A stretch of DNA of 64,000 nucleotides. Origin: Alloyangia pacifica. Its GTDB lineage: Bacteria; Pseudomonadota; Alphaproteobacteria; Rhodobacterales; Rhodobacteraceae. The notes beneath the pieces were generated by a model that saw nothing but the letters and a program-made list of their open reading frames with translations, was not told the origin of the DNA and ran no database searches. Where the stretch lies: assembly GCF_003111685.1 (NCBI RefSeq), contig NZ_CP022190.1, forward strand, positions 372,001-436,000, read 5' to 3'. Made by a program: the position numbers and the translations under genes. Below are positions 43,792 through 52,933 of the stretch, in pieces. The stretch's first letter is position 1; every line of letters begins with the position of its first letter.

Positions 43792-45012
43792 TCATCCTTT
43801 CACCGATCCGGCGGTCAGCCCCTTGGTCATGAACCGCTCGAGCCCCAGGAACAGCACCATGATCGGCACCGTGGCGATCACCGAACCGGCCATCAGGTGC
43901 TGCCGGGGCACCTCAGAGGAGTTCAGCGAAGCGATGCCGCGGGTCAGGGTGAACTTGCCCGGATCGTCGAGCAGCATGAAGGCCAGCAGGAACTCGTTCC
44001 AGGCGATCATGAATACGTAGAGCGAGACCGAGGCCAGTGCCGGCAGCGACAGCGGCAGGGTGATCGTCCAGATCACCTTGAGCCGCGACAGCCCGTCCAT
44101 CAGCCCGGCCTCCTCGACCTCCGACGGCAGGCCGCGGAAGTAGCCCTGCAGCATGTAGAGCGCGACGGGGATGGTGGTGACCGGGTAGATCAGCACGATG
44201 CCGAAGAGGGTGTTGCGCAGCCCGGTCATCGAGAAGGCGATGTAGATCGGCAGCGCCAGCACGATCATCGGCACCATGTAGATCAGCAGGATCGAGCGCG
44301 AAAAGACCTTCTGGCCCCGGAAGCGCAACCGCGCCACGGCATAGGCGCCGGGGATGGCGAAGGCGAGGGTGATCAGCACCGTGAGCACCGACACGTAGAA
44401 GGACGTCCAGAGATAGCTGCCGAAGTTGTAGTCCCGCATCAGCTCGACGTACGACCGGAAGAGGCCGAGCCCCTGGCTCAGGTCGAGCGAGAAATCCAGC
44501 GGGTTCTGCACCAGCGCCGCCTGGTTCTTCAGCGAGGTCATCACCATCACGTAGAAGGGGATGACCACGATGGCGGTGAAGAAGATGTAGCCAAAGCCGG
44601 TGAGGAAGCGGATCACCGCCGCCTCGAAGACATGGCGGGTGAGCGCGCCTTCGGGCGTCTTCTCGAGGATCTTCCACATGCCAAGCGCGGTAAAGCCCGT
44701 GGCCGCGATCAGCCCGGTCCAGCGCGCCGGACCCGAGGCGTCTGGGGCGATGGCCAGCGGCGCCAGCCCGGACAGCGCCGCGAGGCCGAGCATCGCAAGC
44801 GCCAGCGCCGCGGGCAGCAAGGGCCGTCCGTGCCCGCCCCAGCGCAGGCAGGCCAGCCCCATCAGCGCCCCCAGTGGCAGCGCCAGCCAGACCGGGCGAA
44901 ACCCTGCGCCGGTGGCAAAGCTCATGGCGACGGCCACGGTGGTGGCGATGATCAGGCACCAAAGTGCGCCCAGCAAGAGCGCGGTGACATATCCGATGCG
45001 GAAAGGGTTCAT
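43792..45012 (-). CDS. Sugar ABC permease (MalG type) with extra N-terminal membrane region
   Basis: In this 406-residue protein, residues ~160-406 are a normal MalG-type permease with the ABC-facing EEAGLMDGLSRLKVIWTITLPL loop. Residues ~1-115 add about four hydrophobic segments (YVTALLLGALWCLIIATTVA, WLALPLGALMGLACL, LLPAALALAMLGLAAL, WTGLIAATGFTALGMW) not found in ordinary MalG (~280-300 residues). It follows the MalF-type permease by 79 bases. Confidence 0.88.
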   Translation of the reverse strand: MNPFRIGYVTALLLGALWCLIIATTVAVAMSFATGAGFRPVWLALPLGALMGLACLRWGGHGRPLLPAALALAMLGLAALSGLAPLAIAPDASGPARWTGLIAATGFTALGMWKILEKTPEGALTRHVFEAAVIRFLTGFGYIFFTAIVVIPFYVMVMTSLKNQAALVQNPLDFSLDLSQGLGLFRSYVELMRDYNFGSYLWTSFYVSVLTVLITLAFAIPGAYAVARLRFRGQKVFSRSILLIYMVPMIVLALPIYIAFSMTGLRNTLFGIVLIYPVTTIPVALYMLQGYFRGLPSEVEEAGLMDGLSRLKVIWTITLPLSLPALASVSLYVFMIAWNEFLLAFMLLDDPGKFTLTRGIASLNSSEVPRQHLMAGSVIATVPIMVLFLGLERFMTKGLTAGSVKG

Positions 45013-45091
45013 GATGTGCCCCTGCTTCGTCTAGAGACAGATGTCCGGGGGGCGGCGCCGGCCTCGGGCCTTGAGAGAGAGCAGACGCGCA

Positions 45092-46354
45092 TCACAACCC
45101 CTCCTCCCGGCTCATCACGCGGAAGAAGAACAGCGAGAAGAGGATCAGCATCAGGAAAATCACCACCGCCACCGCCGCGCCCGCGCCGATGTTCGACAGG
45201 GCAAACGCCTGCTCGTAGACATTGACCGTCAGAACGCGGGTGCCGGCGTTGCCGCCGGTGAGCAGGAAGATGTCGTCGAACTTGTTGAAGGTCCAGATGA
45301 AGCGCAGCAGGAACAGCACCGAGAGGATCCCAAGAAGCTGCGGCAGCGACAGGTAGCGGAATTTCTGGAAGGGCGAAGCGCCGTCCATGTCGGCGGCCTC
45401 GTACATGTCGGTGTCGATCGACTGCATGCGCGCGAGGATGAACAGGAACGACAGCGGGAAGTAGCGCCAGACCTCGAAGAGCGTGACCATGATCAGCGCC
45501 AGGGGGCGCTCGCCAAAGAAGTTGATCGCCTGCGACGTCACGCCCATCTGCATCAGCAGCGCGTTGGCCGAGCCGGAGTAGGGATCGAACAGCAGGATCC
45601 AGGCGAAGGCGACAGCGATCACCGGGGCGACGTAGGGAAAGAGGTAGAGCCCGCGCAGCAGTCCCTGTCCGGTGAAGCTCTTGTCGAGCAGCAAGGCGGC
45701 GAACAGTCCGAAGATCAACGCGCCCGCGGTGCCGAAGACGGTATAGAAGAGGGTCACGCCAAGCACCGACCAGAATTCCGAGCCCTGGAAGATGCGGGCG
45801 AAATTCTCCAGCGTGAAGCTCGAGAAGGAGGTGAGGACGTTGTTCGCGCTGCCGGTTATCACGGGGGCGCTCGCCTCAACGTCGGGACCCTCGAAATAGG
45901 AGGGATCGGCGGTGACGGGAATACGGATCTGATCGCGAAAGCCGCCCTCCCAGTCGCCGAGATCGCAGCTCAGCGAGGCGCCCTCGAGCGTGCAGCGCGG
46001 GTCCATCTCGGTGGCGCTCAGCCCCTCGGGCCAGCTGTCGGTGAGGGTGACGCCGGTGATCCTCTGGTCCTGCGAGGAATTCCGCAGCCGGTAGCGCAGG
46101 TAGGCGTCCGGGTCGCCCTCCTCGAGGTCGCCGCGGATGTCCTCGCGCACCACCGGCGCGGGCGGGCGCAGCTCGGCGAGGCCGATGGGCTTGAAGGCAA
46201 TCCAGAAGACCGCGAGGAGCGGCAGGATCACCACCAGCGCCACGGCGATCAGCGTCGGCATCAGCAGGCCCCAGGCAAGCCGCGCCTCGCGGCGGGCGAG
46301 CGGGCCCATACCCCTGGGCGGGCGGGCCGTGTTGGGTGGAACGGGTTCCGTCAT
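45092..46354 (-). CDS. Sugar ABC permease (MalF type) with DUF11-like periplasmic insert
   Basis: This 420-residue permease starts MTEPVPPN with GGAGGGTG upstream. After the first membrane segment (~28-54) comes a ~110-residue periplasmic insert (~62-175) that reads like a DUF11/Ig-like domain: YLRYRLRNSSQDQRI, GVTLTDSWPEGLSA, CTLEGASLSCDLGDW. The permease core follows, with the EAADMDGASPFQKFRYLSLPQL coupling loop. E. coli MalF also has a periplasmic domain, but of different sequence. It is second in the importer operon. Confidence 0.88.
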   Translation of the reverse strand: MTEPVPPNTARPPRGMGPLARREARLAWGLLMPTLIAVALVVILPLLAVFWIAFKPIGLAELRPPAPVVREDIRGDLEEGDPDAYLRYRLRNSSQDQRITGVTLTDSWPEGLSATEMDPRCTLEGASLSCDLGDWEGGFRDQIRIPVTADPSYFEGPDVEASAPVITGSANNVLTSFSSFTLENFARIFQGSEFWSVLGVTLFYTVFGTAGALIFGLFAALLLDKSFTGQGLLRGLYLFPYVAPVIAVAFAWILLFDPYSGSANALLMQMGVTSQAINFFGERPLALIMVTLFEVWRYFPLSFLFILARMQSIDTDMYEAADMDGASPFQKFRYLSLPQLLGILSVLFLLRFIWTFNKFDDIFLLTGGNAGTRVLTVNVYEQAFALSNIGAGAAVAVVIFLMLILFSLFFFRVMSREEGL

Positions 46355-46425
46355 GGACACCCTCCGGTCTTGCACGTCGGAAAGAGAAGCGGGGCGCCTC
46401 GGCGGCGCCCCGAAATGGCCCTTGG

Positions 46426-47775
46426 CTACTGGATCGCGCCGAGTTCCTCGTTGAGCTGGCTGACGGCCGCGGCGGCATCGATCTCGTCATCGATGTAGGC
46501 GCGGACCACGCGGTTCACGACCTGGCTGTTGACCATCTTCGAGGCCAGCGCCATCTGGCCCACGTCGGCGCCCCAGCGCTGCGCCACGTCGAGACCGGCG
46601 ACCAGTTCGTCCACGGTCTCTTCGCCGTAGAGGTCGGTGAGCGAGGCCTGGCGGTCGACGCCGACCGGCAGCTTGCCCCATTCCTTGACGAAGAGCTCGG
46701 GGTCGTCGTCGGTGCCCCGGCGGACCGGGAACTTGCCCTCGGGGGCGATGGCCAGCGTGTCGAGATAGCCCTCGTCCATCGAGAACTTGACGAACTCCTC
46801 GGCGACGCCCGTGTTGGCATCGCCGGTGATGCCGAGGAAGTTCAGCTCGGCAAAGGCGGCGCCGTCGGGATTGGAGGGGCCGGAGAAATTGGTGACGATG
46901 CCGGTCTTGCCGGCCAGCTCGGCCGAGGTCGGGTCATCATTGATGGTGGGCGGCGCGCTGTCGCGCAGGCCGGCCAGTTCGTCGAGGATGAAGGGCGACC
47001 AGATGGTCATCGCCGTGTTGCCGGAGAAGTAGATCGTGCGGGCCTGCTCCCAGAACAGATCTCCCGGCGGCGAAGCCTTGGCGATGGCCTTGTAGAAGTC
47101 CAGGACCTCGGTGGTCGCGGCCTCGTCGAGCTCCGCAAGCCCGTCCGGCCCGACCGGCGAGACGCCGTTGGCGAGGAAGACATGTTCGAGCACCTGGCTC
47201 ATGAAAGCCTCGTCGACCTTTGTGGCAGCGACGAAGCCATACATCTCGGGCGGGTTGTGCAGCTTCTCGAGTGCGGCTTCGACGTTGGCATAGCTGGTCG
47301 GCGGCTCGAGCCCTGCCTCTTCGAAGAGATCCTTTCGGTAGATGATCATCTGCGTCCAGCCGTCGGCAGGCACCGAGGCGAAACCGTCGTCGAACTCCGC
47401 CATGTTCAGCGCGCCGGGCGCGAATGTGGCGCCGCCAAGCTCTTCGATCACGTCGGTGGCGGCATCGGGGTCGAGGATCCCGGCCTCGGCCCAGGGCAGG
47501 GCGTAGGACAGCGGGTGGTAGATGACATCGGGCATGTCGCCCGCGGCGAAGGCGGCGGTGGCACGCGTGCCCATCTCGCTTTCGGTGACAGGGATCACCT
47601 CGACCTCATGGCCGGTCGCTTCGGTGAAGGCCTTGGCCATCGCCTCCTGTTTGGCCAGCCGCTCGGGCTGCTCCTCGATGGTCCAGAACCGGATGGTGTC
47701 GGCCTGGGCCATCCCGGCGGTCAGCGCCAACGCCATGGCGGTGCCGCCGAGAACTCGGCGTTTGATGGGTGTCAT
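46426..47775 (-). CDS. Extracellular solute-binding protein (sugar/osmolyte type)
   Basis: The 449-residue protein starts MTPIKRRVLGG, preceded by AGAGGAGGAAG, with a signal peptide ending MAQA. It has the MalE/UgpB-type binding fold: IRFWTIEEQPERLAKQEAMAKAFTEATG, and MPDVIYHPLSYALPWAEAGILDPD. The ligand cannot be read; alpha-glucosides and compatible solutes are possible. No catabolic enzyme accompanies the operon, which favours a scavenging role. Confidence 0.9.
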   Translation of the reverse strand: MTPIKRRVLGGTAMALALTAGMAQADTIRFWTIEEQPERLAKQEAMAKAFTEATGHEVEVIPVTESEMGTRATAAFAAGDMPDVIYHPLSYALPWAEAGILDPDAATDVIEELGGATFAPGALNMAEFDDGFASVPADGWTQMIIYRKDLFEEAGLEPPTSYANVEAALEKLHNPPEMYGFVAATKVDEAFMSQVLEHVFLANGVSPVGPDGLAELDEAATTEVLDFYKAIAKASPPGDLFWEQARTIYFSGNTAMTIWSPFILDELAGLRDSAPPTINDDPTSAELAGKTGIVTNFSGPSNPDGAAFAELNFLGITGDANTGVAEEFVKFSMDEGYLDTLAIAPEGKFPVRRGTDDDPELFVKEWGKLPVGVDRQASLTDLYGEETVDELVAGLDVAQRWGADVGQMALASKMVNSQVVNRVVRAYIDDEIDAAAAVSQLNEELGAIQ

Positions 47776-47980
47776 CGTCTTCCTCCTCTTGTTGGTCGTC
47801 AAACCAGCGGGCGGAAGGGGATGGGCGCAAGATGCGCAAAGCATGGAGAAGGGCGGGCGCGCTTTCGCGCGCAGTTGCCGCAATGCAGCAAGACCTCCTC
47901 CCTGGAAAACCCCTTCACAACCATAAACAGTTGAACAATCTCTTAGGCGAGACTTGGGACTCAAACCGCTTTAGGCAAGG

Positions 47981-48004
47981 AAAAAAGACGCCGCAACGCA
48001 GCAA
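47981..48004 (-). terminator. Intrinsic terminator after urtE
   Basis: On the minus strand GCTGC-GTT-GCGGC (48002 down to 47990) forms a 5-bp stem with one G-T pair, followed by GTC and six T (47986-47981). It begins about 20 bases past the urtE stop. Confidence 0.5.
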
Positions 48005-48021
48005 CTTACCGGGTTTCCGGG

Positions 48022-48717
48022 TCAGATTGAGACTTTTTCGAGCAGTGCCTCGCGATCGATCTCCCCGGCCTGTCCGGAAAGCGACACAGCGCCCCGGGTG
48101 ACGGCGTAGAAGCTGTCGGCGAGCCCCCAGGTGAAATCGAAGTATTGCTCGACCAGCACGACCGCCATGTCGCCCTGGTCGCGCAGCTGCGCGATGACCC
48201 GACCGATCTGCTGGATGATGTTGGGCTGGATGCCCTCGGTCGGCTCGTCGAGGAGCAGCACCCTCGGGCGGGTGATCAGCGCGCGGGCAATGGCGAGCTG
48301 CTGCTGCTGGCCGCCCGACAGATCACCGCCGCGGCGCTGCAGGAAGTCCTTGAGGATCGGGAAAAGCTCGAAGATATGCGCCGGCACGCCCCGCTCGGAG
48401 CGCTCGAGGCAGGCAAAGCCGGACTCGAGGTTTTCCTGCACGGTCATCAGCGGGAAGATCTCGCGTCCCTGCGGCACATAGGCGATGCCGGCGCGGGCCG
48501 CCTGATAGGCGTTGAGGTGCTCCAGCGACGTGCCGTCGAGGCTGATCGTCCCGCTGGAATAGGGGTGGCGCCCGGCGATCGCCTTGAGCAGCGAGGTCTT
48601 GCCCACGCCGTTGGTGCCCATCACCGCGGTGACTTTGCCGGGCTCCGCCCCGAGGCTGATCCCGTGCAGGATCTGGCTCTGCCCGTAGTGCAGGGTGAGG
48701 TTTTCGACCTTCAGCAT
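48022..48717 (-). CDS. urtE: Urea ABC transporter ATPase UrtE
   Basis: UrtE (231 residues) starts MLKVENLTLHYGQSQIL. It is a LivF-type ATPase with Walker A GTNGVGKTS, signature LSGGQQQQ and Walker B VLLLDEPTEGIQPNII; the GIQP after Walker B is characteristic of UrtE. It is the last gene of urtABCDE. Confidence 0.95.
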   Translation of the reverse strand: MLKVENLTLHYGQSQILHGISLGAEPGKVTAVMGTNGVGKTSLLKAIAGRHPYSSGTISLDGTSLEHLNAYQAARAGIAYVPQGREIFPLMTVQENLESGFACLERSERGVPAHIFELFPILKDFLQRRGGDLSGGQQQQLAIARALITRPRVLLLDEPTEGIQPNIIQQIGRVIAQLRDQGDMAVVLVEQYFDFTWGLADSFYAVTRGAVSLSGQAGEIDREALLEKVSI

Positions 48718-48796
48718 GGCGTCTCGCTCCGTCCGCAAAACTCTTCGACGAGATCTGCAACGTCCTTCGAGGGACGTTGCGGTTTCGCGCGTGTCT

Positions 48797-49537
48797 TCAT
48801 CGTCCGAGGTAGACGTCGATGACGTCCTGGTTGGTGGTGACGTGATCGAGCGAGCCCTCGGCCAGCACCGAGCCCTCGCAGAGCACCGTGACCTTGCAAT
48901 CGAGGCGACGCACGAATTCCATGTCGTGTTCGACCACCACCACCGCGTGTTTCTGCGCCGCGCGGCGCAAAAGGTCGGTGGTGTGTTCCCGCTCTGCCGG
49001 GGTCATCCCGGCGGCGGGCTCGTCGACCAGCAGCAGCCGCGGGTCCTGCGCCAGCAGCATGCCGATCTCGAGCCATTGCTTCTGGCCGTGGCTGAGCTCG
49101 CCAGAGACACGGCCGAGCTGGTCGGACAGGCCAATCTCGGCGGCAATCGCCTCGATCCGTTCGGCCCCGGGTTTCGTCTTGCTGTGGAACAGCACGTCAA
49201 AGGGTCCGCGCTTGTTCTTCAGCGCCATGGCGAGGTTCTCGCGCACGGTCTGCGCCTCGAAGACGGTGGGCTTCTGGAACTTGCGCCCGACGCCGGCGCG
49301 GGCGATCTGGCTTTCGCTCATCTTCAGCAAGGAGACGGATTTCTCGCCCCACAGAACGCGGCCCTCGTCGGGGCGTGTCTTGCCGGTGATGATGTCCATG
49401 AAGGTGGTCTTGCCCGCGCCGTTCGGACCGATGATGGCGCGCAACTCGGGCTCGCCGATGCGGAAACTGAGGTTGTTGATCGCCTTGAATCCGTCGAAGC
49501 TGACGGAGACGCCGGACATCTCGAGCAGGGTCTTCAT
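48797..49537 (-). CDS. urtD: Urea ABC transporter ATPase UrtD
   Basis: UrtD (246 residues) starts MKTLLEMSGVSVSFDGFKA. It is a LivG-type ATPase with Walker A GPNGAGKTT, signature LSHGQKQWLEIGM and Walker B LLLVDEPAAGMT. The LSHGQKQW form is typical of UrtD. It overlaps urtC by 4 bases. Confidence 0.95.
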   Translation of the reverse strand: MKTLLEMSGVSVSFDGFKAINNLSFRIGEPELRAIIGPNGAGKTTFMDIITGKTRPDEGRVLWGEKSVSLLKMSESQIARAGVGRKFQKPTVFEAQTVRENLAMALKNKRGPFDVLFHSKTKPGAERIEAIAAEIGLSDQLGRVSGELSHGQKQWLEIGMLLAQDPRLLLVDEPAAGMTPAEREHTTDLLRRAAQKHAVVVVEHDMEFVRRLDCKVTVLCEGSVLAEGSLDHVTTNQDVIDVYLGR

Positions 49538-50769
49538 TTCTCCTCCTCCCCTTCGACCGTGCGGCGCGCGCCCTTGTCGGGGCCGAAATCGCCCACCCGC
49601 TCGGGTACCGCGTGGCGGCGGGTGAAAAGATCGAAGATCCCGCCGATCCCCTTGGGGGCCAGCAACGTCACCGCCACGAAGCTGAGACCAAGCAGCACCA
49701 GCCACCAGTCGGTCCAGTTGATGGTGTAGAAACCAAGGTTGATGTTGGGCGCGCCGCCGCCGGTGAACCAGCTCGACAGAAGCGAGACCACGGCGGCGCC
49801 GAGCGCCGCGCCGTAGAGCCGCCCGCGGCCGCCGATGGCGACCCAGACCGCGAGGTAGATCGAGGCGATGGGGGCGATCTCGGCCGGGTTGATGATCCCC
49901 GCCTGCGGGTAGTAGAGCGCCCCGGCCAGCCCCGAGACGATGCCGGTCAGCGTGAAGATGAAGAGCTTGTAGCTTTCCACATGGTAGCCGAGGAAGCGCA
50001 CCCGGTTTTCATTGTCGCGAATGCCGCGGATCACCGAGCCCATCTTGCCCGAGACCACCCAGGCGAAGAGCAGATAGCCAAGGCCGAGCGCCAGCGCAGA
50101 TCCCCAGAAGAACCAGATCGAGATCGTCGCCTGCGGCACTGCGTCGAGCCCCGGCAGGTTCTGCAGGCCGGAAAGCCCGTTGTTGCCGCGCAAGCCCGCT
50201 TCGTTCTGGAAAAGGTAGAGCGAGAGCGCCAGGGTCATGGCCTGGGTCAGGATCGAGAGATAGACGCCGGTGACCCGGCTGCGGAAGGCCAGCCAGCCGA
50301 ACACCAGCGCGAGGACACCCGGCACAAGCACCACCATCGCAAGCTGCAGCGGGAAGCTGTGCGCAAATCCCCAGAGCCAGGGGAAGTCGGCGCTGCCGAC
50401 CACGCCGAAGATTTGCTGACCGATGGCGTCGTGGATTTCCTCGGGGGTGGGAGGGATCGGCGCGGCGCGCAAGCTCTCGGCGATGATCAGCTCGGTGCGG
50501 GCGTACATCAGCCACATGCCGATCATGTAGCCGCCGAGGCCGAAGAAGGCCATGTGCCCAAGGCTGAGGATGCCGGTGTAGCCCCAGACCACGTCCATCG
50601 CCACCGCGACCAGCATCAGGCAGAGCGTCTTGCCCAGCGTTTTGACGAAGGAGGTCGACAGGAACCCCGTACCGGTCGCGGGTGCCAGGACCGTGACCAG
50701 CAGCACGAAGAGCGCGAGGGCCAGCAGGAACCAGGCGGCGGATTTGTTGCGGGCGAAGAAGCTGGTCAT
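49534..50769 (-). CDS. urtC: Urea ABC transporter permease UrtC
   Basis: UrtC (411 residues) is a LivM-type permease with about ten hydrophobic segments; DVVWGYTGILSLGHMAFFGLG is the family patch. It ends in a basic cytosolic tail that overlaps the urtD start. It lies 115 bases after urtB. Confidence 0.94.
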   Translation of the reverse strand: MTSFFARNKSAAWFLLALALFVLLVTVLAPATGTGFLSTSFVKTLGKTLCLMLVAVAMDVVWGYTGILSLGHMAFFGLGGYMIGMWLMYARTELIIAESLRAAPIPPTPEEIHDAIGQQIFGVVGSADFPWLWGFAHSFPLQLAMVVLVPGVLALVFGWLAFRSRVTGVYLSILTQAMTLALSLYLFQNEAGLRGNNGLSGLQNLPGLDAVPQATISIWFFWGSALALGLGYLLFAWVVSGKMGSVIRGIRDNENRVRFLGYHVESYKLFIFTLTGIVSGLAGALYYPQAGIINPAEIAPIASIYLAVWVAIGGRGRLYGAALGAAVVSLLSSWFTGGGAPNINLGFYTINWTDWWLVLLGLSFVAVTLLAPKGIGGIFDLFTRRHAVPERVGDFGPDKGARRTVEGEEEK

Positions 50770-50884
50770 GCGCTGGCTCCCTGGGGCCGGGGATCGTCGG
50801 GGCTCTGCCCCCGCGCCGCTGCGCGGCTCTCCCCCGGGATATTTCGGCCTAGAAGAACGGGCGGGTGTTGGCTGCGCGGCATGG

Positions 50885-52843
50885 TCAGTCTCCCGCCGCG
50901 CGGCCCTTGAGGGCGACGATGCCCTTGGGTCGGACCTGGATGAAGAGAATGATGAAGAGGATCATGTAGGTCTGCGCCGCCAGCGTGTTGCTAGGATTCA
51001 TCCACTCGATGCCCTTCTGCAGGATGCCGATCAGCGCCGCGCCCGCGAGAGTTCCCCAGACGTTGCCGACGCCGCCGACGACCACGGTCATGAAGCTCTG
51101 CACGATGTAGTTGCCGCCCATCTCGGAGGTGACCTGCGCGTAGAGCCCGATCGCGATGCCGGCGATTCCGGCGATGCCCGAGCCGAGGCCGAAGGTCAGC
51201 ATGTTGATCTTGTCGGGGTTGATGCCCATCGAGGCAGCCATGCCGGGGTTCTGGGTGACCGCGCGGACCTCGAGGCCGATGCGGGTGCGGTTGAGGATGA
51301 AGAGGATCAGGCAGAGGAAGACCAACGCCAGCACGAAGATCGCGATGCGGATATTGGCGATGCCTGCGACGTCGTTGATGATCCACGCTCCGTCGAGCCA
51401 ATGCGGCGAGGTCAGCGGGCGGGCCTGGGTGCCGAAGATGTTCTTCGCCAGCTGCTGTAGCGCGATCGAGATGCCGAAGGTGGCCAGCAACGTTTCCAGC
51501 GGGCGGTGGTAGAGCCAGCGGATCACCAGCCGCTCCATCGCCACGCCGGCGGCGAAGGTGATGACAAAGGCCAGCGGCAGGGCGACGATCAGCGACAGCG
51601 TGTAGTCGGGGATGATCTGCTGCACCACGTAGCCGGTATAGGCGCCCATCATGATGAACTCGCCATGCGCCATGTTGATGACGCCCATGACGCCGAAGGT
51701 GATGGCGAGGCCGATGGCGGCGAGGAAGTAGATCGAGGCCAGCGAGAGGGAGTCGAGCCCGAAATCCAGCGCTTGCCAGAGGCTGACGCGCGTGCGCACC
51801 GAGCCGAGCGCCGCCTCGGCCGCCTCGGTGATGGCGGCGTCGGGCTCGAGGTATTCCTCGTAGAAAACATGGTCCGAGAGAGCGGCCCTGCGGTCCTCTT
51901 CGGTCACGCGTGCGGGCACGACACCCTGCTCGGCGAGCGCCGCATAGGCGCGGGCGCGAGCGCCCTCTGAGACGAGCTGGCCAAGCGGCACGCCGCCGAC
52001 GGCGCCATCGCTGAGATTGGCGGTCAGCGCGGCCTTGATCTGGTCGCGGCTCTGCACCGGCCGCGCAAGCTCGGCGCTGACCAGCCGGGCGTAGGCGTCG
52101 GCTTCGGTGAGCTCCTTGCCGGGTGTGAGGACGCGCGCGATGTTGGCGCCCTCGGGCAGGGTCTCGGCCACGCCTGCACGGGTGGTGAGGATCTGGTTGA
52201 GCACGGCGCGGACGTCGACGCTGAGCTCGGAGGCCAGCGCCTCGATGGCGGCGATGCGGGCCTCGGGCGTGGCGCCGAAGCTGGCGGTGAGCATGCCGTC
52301 GAGGCGTTTCTTGCGCGCCAGAATGCCGGGGTCCTCTTCGGTCTCGATAGAGGCGCGCAGCGGGTCGATCTGCTCTGCCGAGGGGCTGCGGGCAATGGCG
52401 TCGAGCGCGGCGATGCGGTTCGCGACATTCGGATCCGACAGCTGGAATTGCACCAGCGCGGTGCTGATCACCCGGCGCACGCCGCCGTTGGGGCGGATCT
52501 GGTCGATCTCGGCGCTGGGGGCGGTGCCGGCGGGCTGTCCGGTGACGATATCGCTCAGTGCGTAGTCGCTGCCACTCTTGTCGGCGTAGAAGAACTGCCC
52601 GTCGGTCTTGCGTTGGTAGACCTCGCGGTCGCCCCAGTTCTGCAGGAAGGCGGGCACGGCAGGATCGCCGGAGGACACCAGCGCCTCGATCAGCGTGTCC
52701 ACGGTCTGGCGGCCGGGCTTGGCGACCTCATCCGCGTATTGCTGCACAATGGCCTTGAGGCCGGTCTCCTGCGCGGCGGCCATCGGCAGCGCCAGCGTCA
52801 AACAGAGCAGGAGCGCAAGAGCGGAGAGAAGCGCGCGCGGCAT
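50885..52843 (-). CDS. urtB: Urea ABC transporter permease UrtB with long exported N-terminal domain
   Basis: In this 652-residue protein, residues 1-24 are a signal peptide and ~25-340 a periplasmic, mostly helical region, with a HEAT-like patch (VANRIAALDAIARSPSAEQ). From ~365 a LivH-type permease follows (GVMGVINMAHGEFIMMGAYTGY; RAVTQNPGMAASMGIN). This layout is known for proteobacterial UrtB; the N-terminal region's job is unclear. Confidence 0.93.
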   Translation of the reverse strand: MPRALLSALALLLCLTLALPMAAAQETGLKAIVQQYADEVAKPGRQTVDTLIEALVSSGDPAVPAFLQNWGDREVYQRKTDGQFFYADKSGSDYALSDIVTGQPAGTAPSAEIDQIRPNGGVRRVISTALVQFQLSDPNVANRIAALDAIARSPSAEQIDPLRASIETEEDPGILARKKRLDGMLTASFGATPEARIAAIEALASELSVDVRAVLNQILTTRAGVAETLPEGANIARVLTPGKELTEADAYARLVSAELARPVQSRDQIKAALTANLSDGAVGGVPLGQLVSEGARARAYAALAEQGVVPARVTEEDRRAALSDHVFYEEYLEPDAAITEAAEAALGSVRTRVSLWQALDFGLDSLSLASIYFLAAIGLAITFGVMGVINMAHGEFIMMGAYTGYVVQQIIPDYTLSLIVALPLAFVITFAAGVAMERLVIRWLYHRPLETLLATFGISIALQQLAKNIFGTQARPLTSPHWLDGAWIINDVAGIANIRIAIFVLALVFLCLILFILNRTRIGLEVRAVTQNPGMAASMGINPDKINMLTFGLGSGIAGIAGIAIGLYAQVTSEMGGNYIVQSFMTVVVGGVGNVWGTLAGAALIGILQKGIEWMNPSNTLAAQTYMILFIILFIQVRPKGIVALKGRAAGD

Positions 52844-52933
52844 GGACGGCCCCCGGGAACAGAGTGCGGAATTCGGTAACGTGGTGCGGCGGGCGCGCAG
52901 GGTGTGGGCGCGCCCGCCGCCGGTCAGCTTAGA

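Noticed and set aside
43480..46498. Long plus-strand frames (581 and 485 codons) opposite the ABC permeases
   Set aside because: The permeases on the minus strand have full motifs; the plus frames are Gln/Arg/His-rich shadows.
47857..47872. GCGCGC-TTTC-GCGCGC hairpin as promoter or terminator of the sugar importer
   Set aside because: A short GC-alternating palindrome is expected by chance in this DNA and no T-run follows.
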